From positions 3,548,501-3,612,500 of the forward strand of contig NC_060961.1 in assembly GCF_910589235.1 (NCBI RefSeq): a stretch of DNA of 64,000 nt. Reading direction: 5' to 3'. Shown one piece after another: positions 45,425 to 57,200 of the stretch. The first letter of the stretch is position 1, and each line of letters begins with the position of its first letter. Position numbers and translations under genes: made by a program. A model generated the notes under the pieces. The model was given only the letters and a program-made list of their open reading frames with translations. It had not been told where the DNA came from and did no database searches. This stretch comes from Vespa crabro. Taxonomy: Eukaryota > Arthropoda > Insecta > Hymenoptera > Vespidae.

Positions 45425-47649
45425 TTATTTATCAAAAGAAATACTATTTTGTTTTTGTTTTAAAACATTTTTTTTTAAGGAAAAGGTAAAGTTTTCATAT
45501 GTACTATTCCCTGATTTTCGTATAGACCGATTAGGTGTTGGCAGTATTAAATTTGGTTTATTTTCATTTTTGTTATTTTCTTTAGTACGTAAAGAATTAA
45601 TAATTTTATTGCATGCATCAGTCCAATGCCGTTTACCATGTTTATCTTCTGATATGAGAAAGTAATCACCTATTTTGAAGCCAAAATCTGTACAATTTTT
45701 CTGTTCAGCGCATAATGATATTTGCTCTCTTGGTATAACAGGAGAAGATAGATTATATTTTTTAGGTATACGTCTTGTAGAGCGTGTCATAGCAAAACAC
45801 GTATCAAAAAGAAAACAATGAAGTTTCTGAAATATATTTAGAAAGATTAGAATCGTTTATTTATAATGGTAAAATATGAAAATTACGATTTACTTCTTTA
45901 TATATAAAGTTAATTTATATTATATAGAATTAACAGCAGGTTTAATTTATATTATATAGAATTAACTTACCATTCCTCTTGGGTCTTTTAATTGTCCTTC
46001 TGTAATCAATTCTGTAGCATTACTAATACATTCAGTTGAGTCATATTCATTTTTTATATTGATTTTTGTTTGAGCTAATTTACATTCAGCTTTCCCCATA
46101 GTTTTATCAATATTCTGAAGTAATTCTGTGAGTTTATTAATTGATTCCTTTAAAGGAATTTGATCTAAATGATCAACAGTAGTATGTCTTAATATTTCCT
46201 TTATTAACAAAGGATATTTAACTATTCTTGATCGTGGTACATCTAAGTAAGCCCATAAATCAAGAGAATGAGGTGATCCTAATCTTCTTTTTAAAAATAC
46301 CTGAAAACGTTTATTAGTTGCTTTTTTTTCTTCAAGTAAATGCCTTGCCCATACTTGTGTTCTACATCTTTCTAAATAAGGTTCTGCTAATTTAGGCAGC
46401 TGTAACAATTGTAAATAAAGATTTTATTATTTAATCACAATACTAATAAACCGTTTGTGTAATGTAATATAGGAAATATGTATGTTTATAATTCTTTATT
46501 TAATAAAACAGAATAATATAAACAATATTAAAATACTAACCCAATTGAGAATTGTAGCACCTACATTGTCTGTAAATCCAGAACAATCTCGTAGATTGAT
46601 TAACTCATCTCGTAAATTACTATGAATTTCAATAAGATTTGTAAGGTCGCTAAAAAGTGTACGTATTTCTTCTGAATTGAATATATTACTAGATATCAAT
46701 GGTTCATAATAATCATCACGAAGAATGATAAGTTCATCAAGGAGTAAGTTTTCTCCACAACATAATTCATAAATAGCCTCTTGTCTTTTTACTTCTTTTT
46801 GACCTAAAGTGCTATTTAATGTGTCTTTAATATTTGCATTTGCTATATCTAGCAACCAACTTCTAAGTGTAAAATTATTTGTACCACCTGAACTGTTTCT
46901 CCGTCTATAAAAGTTTCAAATAGATAATACTTATGAATATAATTGATATGATACATAAGAAATATAATATTTGCTTTGACAAGATTCAATAGCAAAATCC
47001 AATTTACTTTTTCTTTATTGTATTAGCATGTGCATCTTCATCAGTAAATGAAAAATCATCTGTGTTTTGTTGAATGCTAAATGATCTATGGAGAGTATTT
47101 CCAACTTTTATACTCAAAGTGCTAGAAGAAAATATACTACTGGCCACCTCTGTAATTCTACGTCGTTTTTTCTTTTTTCCAGCATCTGATTCTAGAGATA
47201 TGTCCATGGAATTAACACTAACCACATCACTTTTTGGTCTTTTTCTTGATCTCTATCATAAAATATTAAAAATTATTTACTGATTAAAAATATTTATTGA
47301 TTCACTATAAAATTATCAAATTATATATGAATAAAATAATTACAAGTATAGTGGTTAAACTAAGTAAACAGTAAGACATTCTGAATAATTAGAAATAGTA
47401 TAAAATCCTTTTCTATGCATTTCAGCGAACTGAAGTTATCTATAAAAATACAAGATCTCTAGAGCGATATTTAAACTGATAAAATCTTGCGTCATATCAA
47501 TGATGGTGTTATCATTATCAACAATATCGAAGGTTATGTCAACAAGCATTTAGAAAACTATCATTTACAATTCAAACGCTTACCAGCCAAAATCTTTTTC
47601 GAGGTTCTTGAAATGCCTCTTTTATTGTTACGTTGCAGTCATCTCCCAT
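45425..47649 (-). CDS. ARHGEF3: Rho guanine nucleotide exchange factor, NET1/ARHGEF3 type
   Basis: Five exons on the minus strand: 47649-47584, 47252-47008, 46904-46541, 46399-45971, 45826-45425; 501 aa. DH-PH GEFs of this type activate RhoA/B. The N-terminus is basic with nuclear-localisation-like clusters (RSRKRPKSD, KKKKRRR), as in NET1. The DH domain (about residues 120-300) has KRQEAIYELCCGENLLLDEL, LDLWAYLDVPRSRIVKYPLL and KEILRHTTVDHLDQ. The PH domain follows (KLHCFLFDTCFAMTRSTRR..SLCAEQK..HWTDACNKIINSL). Compared with human NET1/ARHGEF3 the PH domain lacks about 15 residues between DPRG and the first F-L-F strand, and the 144-bp intron at that point holds no exon that would restore them. 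The C-terminal tail is Lys/Asn-rich. Confidence 0.88.
45911..45966. repeat. 24-bp exact direct repeat beside a RhoGEF splice donor
   Basis: TAATTTATATTATATAGAAT plus TAAC occurs at 45911-45934 and 45943-45966 (period 32). The second copy ends four bases from the minus-strand exon 4 boundary at 45971, where the donor lies. Confidence 0.85.
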
Positions 47650-48328
47650 TTTTTATAAAAAATATAATAATTTAATAAAGCAGTAATTAATGCATAATGT
47701 CGATACAGATCACACTGGAATACAATTTCAACGAAGCATTATAACCATGCAATATATACCCGGAAGCGTTTATAATACGATACAATTTTTCATTTTTACA
47801 TTTTATTACAAATTCTTATTCTATTTGTAATAACATATTTTATAAAAATTATGAGAAGATACAACATGGAAATTTGCTAAAAAAGATAAGAATGTCAAAC
47901 TTGTTACATTCAGCCGTTATTAAAATTACGACGTTGATCGATTTTATATCATACAATGCAATATAGTATAAAATACAGAATAAAAGTATGGCGCAACAGC
48001 GCTATAATCGCAATAATCAGCTAAAATATGATTTTTTTTTTATTAGCTGAGTGCTCGACCAATCAAAGTGTTTTTATTCGTGGATTTCACAATTAATTGA
48101 ATCGAGTCTATCCCTAAGAGATATATTGGCAAGATGCAGTAATTCTGTTAATTAAAAGTTATACGTATCTTAAATATATATAAAAAAGTTAAATTTTAAA
48201 TGCAGCTGTTAATTTGATATTACTTGCAATTAAATGCGTATGCAATTAAATATATATAAAAAAGTTAAATTTTAAATGCAGCTGTTAATTTGATATTACT
48301 TGCAATTAAATGCGTATTATATAAAACA

Positions 48329-48370
<42 letters not shown>

Positions 48371-48996
48371 AATAATATCAATTGTGTTAAAGTTTTATTG
48401 AAGTGAAGATTGTTATCTCCTGCTAGATTTTACAATTTTATTTACCAGTTATAACTAACGATAACTGATTAGAATCCAACGGAAAACTGATAAAATAACT
48501 GTCAAAGTCATCACGTGTTTGTTGTTTACATAATCGGTTAGCAGATCTTCGAATTAAAAATTTTCATCTAATGAAATATAAACTTAAAATTATTTTATAT
48601 TTCAAGTTTATTAAATAAATGCAGTATTATTTAAATCGAGTTATTTTTTAAATATAATACATTCAAATTTGAAGCGCCAAATCAGTAGTTAAGTATATTG
48701 GCACCATGATCTTCACTTTATATATATGAATATTATTGTAAACAATGATGCTTGGTCATAGGATAAGCGCAGAGGGATAACGACAACTTATAAAAATAGA
48801 AATACGGCATAGAGAATGAATTCTTATCATGAAGAATTAGTGTCTGCAGATAATTTTTAGTCTATGCTTGCATATAACCTACAATTTTTATTATGAACAT
48901 TGTAATAAAACCAACATTTTAATCTTTTGTTAAGAAAACCTACGATGATGATATATTAAATATATGTCATGAAGGTAAAATTCTGAATTGTACGAA
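47650..48996. promoter_or_regulatory. Divergent interval between RhoGEF and CWF19L1
   Basis: 1.35 kb of AT-rich DNA with no coding signal. It contains a 76-bp tandem duplication (48170-48317) and a (TA)n tract (48330-48363). CACGTG at 48513-48518 is an E-box. Confidence 0.4.
48170..48317. repeat. 76-bp tandem duplication
   Basis: Two copies, 48170-48245 and 48246-48317, essentially identical (for example ATGCAGCTGTTAATTTGATA in both), followed at once by a (TA)n tract. The identity indicates a recent event. Confidence 0.9.
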
Positions 48997-50712
48997 ATGA
49001 CAGATAAACAAAAAATACTTAGCTGTGGTGATGTAGAAGGACATTTTAAATTTCTATTTACGAAAGTGGAAAATATTAACAAAAAAAATGGACCGTTTGA
49101 CTTTTTATTATGTGTTGGAAATTTTTTTGGTGAAAATAATATAGAGCTTGAACCATATAAAAATGGCATGAGAAATATTTCTGTTCCAACATATATTATT
49201 GGCCCAAATAGGGAGACAGATTTAAAACATTATCCTGACATAGATGGATATGAAATTTGTCAAAATTTAACTTATCTTGGTAGAAGAGGTTTATATATTG
49301 CAACATCAGGGTTAAAAATTGCATATATCAGTGGCATTGAAAATAATGCAACAGAATCCAAAACAATTTGTTTCCAAAAAAATGATGTTGTATCAATAAA
49401 GAATTCTTGTTTGAAAGGTCAACCAAGCTTTCGAGGAGTAGATATATTATTATCCTCACCATGGCCTAAAGGCATTACCGATTTAGATCCAAATAAACCT
49501 AATATCAAATATCAAGGATCTGAATTAATAGCTTGGTTGGCTGCTCAAATAAAACCAAGATATCATATCTCAGCATTAGAAAATATTCATTATGAAAGAC
49601 CACCTTATAGGTAAGTATAATGTATAATTAATTGAATCAATTTTGGATAAAATAACAATAATAACAATAATACCTATTAATAAAAATTTAATTATTTCCT
49701 TAGAAATCATAGTCAAGATGAAAGTGGTATTGAAATTGCAACTAGATTTATTGCTCTTGGATCGGTTGGAAATAATGAAAAGAAGAAATGGCTGTATGCT
49801 TTGAATTTAACTCCTATAGACAGAATAAGATTATCTGAATTAGTTATGAAAACAACTGATGAAACATCTAGTCCTTATTTAAAGCATTTATTACATGATG
49901 AACCGATAGAAACAAAAACTACACAATTTTTTTATGATATGGAATTTAAATCTCAGAAACGTTCGAAAAATTCAGATTATTCTTATAAGAAGCTTAAGAC
50001 AGAATTTGATCAAACAAAATGTTGGTTTTGTTTATCTAGTCCTGAAGTATCTAAGCACTTAGTAATTGCCGTCGGTGCAGAAGTTTATGTAGCGCTTGCT
50101 AGAGGTGGATTGGTTGAAGATCATATGCTAATTTCGCCGATAACACATCATCAGAGTTTATCAGTTTTACCACCAGATATTTTAAAAGAAATGAAACAAT
50201 ATAAAGAAGCAATAACAAACTATTTTGCAAGTAAAAATCGAGTACCAGTATTTTTTGAGAGAAATTATAAAACATCTCACTGTCAATTACAAGCTGTTCC
50301 AATTCACAAAAATCAAGCATCTATAGTTAAAGAAATGTTTGAGGTATATTATTATTTTTCTTATTATATAGCAATTTTATTTTTGTCTAAAGAAAACTTT
50401 TATGTTAAACAGGAAATAGCAGAATGTAATAATTTCAAAATCGATGAACTTCCACATCACACGGATTTACAACAAATTGCAAAACCCGGTGTTCTGTACT
50501 TTTACGTAGAGTTACCTGATGGGCAATCATTGTACTATAGAATTAAGAAGGATTTTCCATTACACTTTGGTAGAGAAGTATTGGCATGTGATAGAATATT
50601 AGATGTTAATCATAGATCAGATTGGAGGGATTGTCAATTGGATAAGGATGAAGAAAGTGAATTGGCCAAAAGAATTAGAACACATTTTAAACCATATGAT
50701 ATAGATAATTAA
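48997..50712 (+). CDS. CWF19L1: CWF19-like protein 1, lariat-turnover-associated HIT-domain protein
   Basis: Three exons: 48997-49610, 49704-50343, 50413-50712; 517 aa, phases consistent. Homologues (yeast Drn1, fission yeast Cwf19) associate with post-splicing complexes and help the debranching enzyme. The N-terminal part is a metallophosphoesterase-like fold (LSCGDVEGHF, FDFLLCVGNFFG, YIIGPNRE, VDILLSSPWPKGI) with most metal ligands apparently absent. The HIT-like CwfJ domain starts CWFCLSSPEVSKHLVIAVG, with LVEDHMLISPITHH and HCQLQAVPIH. The second CwfJ domain has LYFYVELPDG, HFGREVLA and DWRDCQLDKDEE. The start is the ATG at 48997 (MTDKQKIL); an in-frame ATG three codons earlier is possible. 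It ends 106 bp from the convergent APIP gene. Confidence 0.93.
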
Positions 50713-50818
50713 AGTAATTTATATATATACAAAATATTTTTACATTGTGATATAAATAATATGTTCACAAATTTCAATAATTATTAAAAATAATTATTAT
50801 TTGCATTCTTTTATTATT

Positions 50819-51883
50819 TTATGATATTTTTAATTCATTAGTTTGATAATGGAGTTCATATTCTGCTGGAGTTGCTATTGGATTAAGACCACACTGTTTC
50901 ATTTGTATGGCAACATCAAATAAGTAATCATAACATTCAGTCCTACAAACCCCATAAAAAATATTATTTATAGGTATCATTATATACTTTGCAAAAAAAC
51001 GTATATAAAGTAAACATAACTTACATTGTTTTAGCTTGTTGCCAAGTATCACCCCAAACATAAACACCATGTCTACGTACTAAAACTGCACAAGTTTCTG
51101 GATATTCAATGATTGCTTTATCTAATTCTTCTCTTAAATCTTCTTCAAAAGGTGTATTCTCTATTATAGGTACCACTAACTCTTCGTCATAACGATAGGC
51201 TCTCCCTAGCTTTTGATTTCTTATACCTATGAAGAAATACATTCATTCATTGCTATAAGGAAATGATCTTGTAAGAGGTATCTTTCGTAAGAAGACATAT
51301 ACCTTTAATCATTTCAAGATGTGTGACTCGAAATTCTTTTCCAGGCCATAATAAAGTAACCATCAAAGCTACTTTAGAATGAGTATGAATGACTGCACTA
51401 GCATTTCTTCTAAGATATGCACACATAAATAGTGGAGTACATTGTGATTTTTTCAACTTTTTCTCAGCTGGAGGTAGTTCTAAATCTTTTCCATTTATAT
51501 CTTGAACAAATATGTCATCTGGATTTATTCGTTCTTTCTGTACACCTGATGGAGCTATATAGATTTTGTCTCTGAAATAATGGTAAAATTTATATTTTAT
51601 TTTTATACTTTTATTTTAATTAATAAATATTATAGATTTACAAACTCATGCTTGATGGATATACCTCCACCGGTACCAGTAACCCATCCTAGATGATAAA
51701 ATTGCTGACATAATTCAGGTATCAAATTTCGAGGATGCTCCTATAATATCGAATTTGATAAAAATATGATGATATAATATTGTAAACATACATATATACA
51801 TTTTTTAAGTATGTATTAATACTGAAAGAATATACAGGAATAATGTAATATACCTTTGACAACTTTTTATCATTGGAAGACAT
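50819..51883 (-). CDS. APIP: Methylthioribulose-1-phosphate dehydratase (MtnB)
   Basis: Five exons on the minus strand: 51883-51854, 51740-51646, 51571-51303, 51226-51025, 50942-50819; 239 aa (human APIP 242). It dehydrates methylthioribulose-1-phosphate in the cytosolic methionine salvage pathway. Class II aldolase fold with the zinc HxH in VIHTHSKVA and a later histidine in [13 protein letters not shown]. Other family blocks are [39 protein letters not shown] and [13 protein letters not shown]. The exon 2 donor is GTTTGT, chosen because only it keeps the frame at [12 protein letters not shown]. It is head-to-head with COMMD10. Confidence 0.94.
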
Positions 51884-53158
51884 GTTATAAGCTTATAATA
51901 TTATAGCAATGGATCTGAAAATCATATAAAATTCTTATCAATTACTACAGTAATGAATTAAAAAAATTTTAACGATTCTGAGACGATTATTATGCGCAGG
52001 CTGTTTAAACAGACTGTTAAAAGAATATGTTTTATTCTTATATGCTCATTAACCAATAATCTGATGATCCTTGTCAAAGCGTATAAATATATGTCAATAA
52101 AGAAAAATATAATTACAATTTCTATTGTTGTTTGTATTAAGAAATCGTGCGGAAATGACTAAAGTAGTAGATGCCGCCAAATAAAACAACACAATCAAAG
52201 AAAAAAAAAAAAAAAAAAAGAAATCGAATATAACTTAAAATTATAGATGTCGCATAAATAAAAAAATCCTTATTACTTGTTTACTCTACTTTTATCAAGC
52301 ATGATTTGGCATAAGACTATTGCGCAGACGCACAAGATAACCTTATATAATAATATATATGACGATTATTAATATATTATATATAATATTTAGATAATAT
52401 AATATAGATAATAGTTATAAATTGAAATGATTAAAATAGCATATATCATACTTAAGGCTGTTCATCACTTTTGATTTTATAATGGTTTGTCGACAATGAA
52501 TATAGATATAATTTTTGATTGATTTTAATGAAGAATATTTCATTTTAAAGATGAAGATTTAAGCGAGAATATAGCTTTATGGAATTCTTGAAAAAGTTTT
52601 ATTTTCTTTGAAAAAGATCATATCAAAAAATGATATTTTTTCGAAAATAGTTTATGGATAAAAATAAAGCGATTTATTTTAATAAACATTTTAATATCAT
52701 TATCATCTCTTTCTTATATATTAATTAGTTTTATCTACGTTTCATTAACAATTGCAACATTCAAGATATGCATATGCAAATTTCTTTCTACTATTATTTT
52801 TTATATTTTATCTTTTATTTTTTATGTATTCCATCGCGAGTAATATCGAATTAATGGCTGCTTAAATACATTTTAGTTATTTGTATAACTTTAACTAGAA
52901 ACAAAAAATATAAAGTTTGTACAATTAATAAATATTTTTCAATTAATCTATCTTCAGATAATTATAATCTAACATATGGTTTTTTTGCTTTTGTTAGATG
53001 TACTATTATTTTTACTATATATAAAAATTTTTGTTACATATTAAATCGATTGTTAGGTTACGTTTGAAAGGGGTGTACCTACACAAACTTATACACCGAC
53101 ACAAACTTATACACTGACACAAACGCGCACAGTTTGGATTGTGTTTTTTTTATTACGT
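51884..53158. other. Divergent interval between APIP and COMMD10
   Basis: AT-rich, no gene. A poly(A) run lies near 52200-52219. An 18-bp tandem repeat (ACACAAACTTATACAC plus CG/TG) occurs at 53081-53125, just before the 58-bp element. Confidence 0.5.
53081..53125 (+). repeat. 18-bp tandem repeat, about 2.5 units
   Basis: Units begin at 53081, 53099 and (partial) 53117, each opening ACACAAAC; the first two differ at one base. Confidence 0.85.
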
Positions 53159-53216
53159 TTGTAGTTCATATTTTGTTCACACCTATTGTTGAAGTCGCAT
53201 ACGTCACAAACGAAAG
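53159..53216 (+). promoter_or_regulatory. 58-bp promoter-associated element, copy B (COMMD10)
   Basis: Begins TTGTAGTTCATATTTTGTTC, contains TTGAAGTCGCATACG and ends ACGAAAG. It aligns with copy A over all 58 positions without a gap. It ends 26 bp before the COMMD10 ATG in the same orientation, so it would cover the transcription start or 5' UTR. Confidence 0.6.
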
Positions 53217-53242
53217 ATGGTAAACAGCCTTCAGACATCGTG

Positions 53243-54016
53243 ATGGAAAGTTGGGTTACCATAACACCTTGGTAAAAATTTTATTAATACTTTTCTTACT
53301 GTTATTGTTTACTTTGTATAAATATGTATTAATTTTTTTTTTATTTTTTCAGTCTTCGACAAGGTTTGAAGATTGCAAGTCGAATTGATAATGGTAAATT
53401 TCGATTACTTGTTAATCGTATATGTCAAAATTTACAATCCACTAGTAATGTAAAGCCATTCAGTGAAGAGGAAGAAGAAAAACTCTTAGTATCCTTAGAA
53501 TTGAATAAAGAGGAATTAACCTTTTTGTTAGATGCAGTAACACTTATTTATAAACAAGCTGCCTACAATGTAGTAAAGTCGGCAGAATTCGAATCTAATT
53601 TAAAAGATATTTGTAAATTAGATGAAAATAAAACGTTGATTTTTGTTAATTCATGGTTAAGTTATGGTAAAGGAATTATTGAATGTCTCAGAAAAAAATC
53701 TATATTTCCTACGCAGGTATGTTAATAGTTTGTATTAGTTTTGATTATTTTAGTGTTAAATCACTTTCTGTCATGAATCAAACTTTAAAACTTGTTCTTT
53801 TTTTTTCTTTTTCAGGTAAAGGACATTAATTGGTGTTTAAATATACAATCATCATCTTCAACAATTTCTAAAGATGCGAGTCCTGTGGCATTATTTCAGT
53901 TAGACTTTGCAGGTGAGAAAGACTCAAAATTAACTATTGAATTTGATAAAAAGTCCCTCACCGATTTATATATGAATTTAGAAAAAATACAAAATCAACT
54001 CGATGCATTAAAATAG
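53243..54016 (+). CDS. COMMD10: COMM domain-containing protein 10
   Basis: Three exons: 53243-53271, 53353-53716, 53816-54016; 197 aa (human 202), phases consistent. COMMD proteins form the Commander complex, which recycles membrane cargo from endosomes together with CCC/Retriever. The N-terminal helical part has ASRIDNGKFRLLVNRICQNL and FSEEEEEKLLVSLELNKEEL. The COMM domain runs from about residue 130 to the end (VKDINWCLNIQSSSS, PVALFQLDF, TIEFDKKSLTDLYMNLEKIQ, NQLDALK). The start ATG at 53243 gives MESWVTITPCLRQGLKIAS. Confidence 0.93.
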
Positions 54017-54220
54017 AGCAATAATGTGAAACAATTTTATATTTTATATAAGATATATTTTTCAAAATTTTGGTAATTTTTAGAACATTTTACAAGTATA
54101 CTCTACCTACTCTTACAGACTAACTTACTCTTACAAGTTAACAATGTCTTTAATAATGTAAGGTAGTAATAGGTTTGAGGAAAAAGCAATGATATTTGTC
54201 TTTGGTAGATACACATAAAT
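54017..54220. other. Spacer between convergent COMMD10 and Ig-protein genes
   Basis: Only 204 bp tail to tail, so the two 3' UTRs must be short or overlap in antisense. Confidence 0.6.
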
Positions 54221-57200
54221 TTACAATCCAAAGTTTTCATATAATTTTGGTGTTACAATATTATATTTTTCTACTCTTTCGTACAAATGTGGACTTCTAT
54301 TTGGTAAAATATTATTACTATTAGTAATATTACTGCAATTATCATGTTCTATTCTTCTGTCATTGGTGCATTGCAAATTTTGTTGTTTTCTTGAAGCAGG
54401 CATTGTTTCTAATATTTCTGGTGATCGACGTACAAAAAGTCGAGTTTTACAAACTACTACAACTACTACAATAATTATTAAAAATAAAATAATAGCTGTT
54501 AAAGCACCAACAATCCATCCAAGTTTTTCATCTATAATATCATAGGAAACACTTGTAATTATTTAGAAATAAGAAATTAAAAATGGATAATGTAATGTTA
54601 CAAACCAGAAAGTGTATTAAGTAAGATGAGTGTTGCATTTCCCAATTCTATGTCTGTATTTTGGTTATCTCTTGTGAATTTACAAGTCCACTGTCCTAAG
54701 TCTGAATAATTAGGTTTGAATTCTATTGTGCATATCCCAGTAGAATAATTCATTTCAAGATTGTGCCTATTTTGAAAATATGCGAGAATACATTACAATG
54801 TTATATAACCAAATTATTGTAAAATTTCACCTGTCTTTCTTTGCTGAATTGGTAATGTTTTGATGTATATAGACATTTGGTGCATGTATCCAATGACATT
54901 GAGCTCCTACAGGAACTCGTCCTAGTTTACAAGCCAATTTGACCATTTGATGGGGAGCTGCCCAAAGGGTGACTATCACAGGTTCTATAAATCATTATCC
55001 ACTGTGATTGTCTTTTTCTTTTTTCTTTTCTTTCTTTTTTTTTTATTCTTATAATCATTGCCCCGTTCACCAGAAGCTATGCTGTTTTTTCTGATGCTTG
55101 TGAATAGTACATTATTTTTCAATATGTGCAATGTGTACAAGCGTGTTGAAGAACTATGTGCATAAGTGATACTAAATGGCACATTTAATGCACATTGATG
55201 AAAAAAATGTGTTTTAGTCAACCTAACTGGTACAGATAGGTGATGATAATGAAAAGGCTGGTGCACAATTTTAAGATTTCCATTTATTTAGTATACCTGG
55301 TTACAGTAATAATATTTATAATATTTATGGCCAATATATATGTGAATCATTGAATGCAGATTATTTTATGTGATATTTATTTCATAGAAGCCAAATAGAC
55401 TTAATGGCACACAGAGCATTTAAGCATTTATATTGAAAGATATTTGTGGCTTATAACTTATTTAATGAATGAAGGATTTTGCAAAATTAGCGAAAAACAA
55501 TGTCGCATAGTGTATGATATCTATATGATGTTAAATTCTTAATATTAAAAATTAACTACTTAATTTTAATATTCTATAAAATATTGTTCAATACTATTCG
55601 ATTCAATCAAGATATCATTCTATTAAACCTTTCTTACACCATTTATTGCAATCCTTCGCTTACAAAAGAAGTAACATGAACTAATAAACATCGAAATTTT
55701 AATTATAGAGTGCAAAATATTCTACGAGAGATGAAATATCAGAATTTAAAAACAGATTTGTTAATTTAATATACAACGTACGACGAAGAAAGGAAATGAG
55801 CGAGTCTTCAATACGATTGTTAATAATAGAAATAGCATTACTAATACGTTGACATTGTTAATAATTTAAAGGGTTCAGGTTTCTGAGACTTCTTAACTTA
55901 TAAATTAAATGATTAAATTACAAAAAGTGTTTCTAAAAGCCTCTGGAATTAATTTAAAAGAAACAATACAATATTTTTTTTCTCCCTTTCACGCACACGC
56001 ACGCATTTGCTCTCACTATGCAAAAGAGATATAACCGCATTACTGACGTAATTAAAGTAATAAATAATACGAAAATGAGAAAAGATGTAATTGAAATGGT
56101 ACGAACGATAAAATATACAAACGTATGTGACATAAGCATCACGTACTTTTTGATGTAATATTAATTGTTCTAAATGCGAAATTGATTTAGCGTATGATCT
56201 TGGCTGATAAACGTCGTTTCTAAGAAGAAAAAAAAAAAAAGAAAAAAAAGACGCACCGTGCCATTGTAGTAATAACATGATAAATCGATAAATCTTAAAT
56301 ACAATGATTTAATGATTCATCGAATATATGTGAGAGATGTAACGAAGAAGAATATTGTATGTACACGGCGAGTTATAATTAAAGTAGTATGGTCCGATGC
56401 AAAAAAGAAAATGCAATATTAAATTTGCGTCGTAGTAGCACCGTTTAATGAAAAATGCATGGTAACATCGATGTGGTGATGAGGTAAAAAATAAAATAAG
56501 ACACTTCTTGCGGTTGTGTCGAAAAAAGAAGGGGGGAAAAAAAGAAATATTTTATGAATAAAGTCAAGGTGCTATCTTACGGAGCGCAGCAAAGTACTTT
56601 TTCTGCATAAAATTTAATTTTATATTCAGTCAAAAATCAATATCTACATCAATATCTACGATCGATATAGGATCGATTCAGGAATTTATCGATCGTGTAC
56701 TATGTGTACAAAACGACGATAGGAAGAAAGAAAGAAAAGTTGCTTATGTGCTCTTCCGAGACCCATATTAAAGATCACAGTCTAGGAACACCCGTGTAAA
56801 ACTTGACCTTTTTAATATACCAAGATCCCATAGTTTCACACCTCTTAGTCTTGCATGTCTTCACCGTCACCATGAAAGATACTCGAACGACATATATCGT
56901 GGATTGATTTTTATTTCTTACCCGCTGTTGTGGGTGTTTTGAAAATGCTATTATCTACATACATACCTTACTCCATAGAGAGAACACACATCTTAAGCTA
57001 GAAGCAATTCAATAATGAGTTACTAATCTCTAAATATCGCCAAGATCGCCCCATCGACAATTTGTATCAATTAAAAAAAACAATGAATACGCGTTTAAAT
57101 CCGAATTCGATATAACGTGAAGTCGAAACGATTTTTACTATTTTTATTGTAAATTAAAAACGTTGACTTTAGTCCGTTAAACGCGAAGAAGCGATATCTA

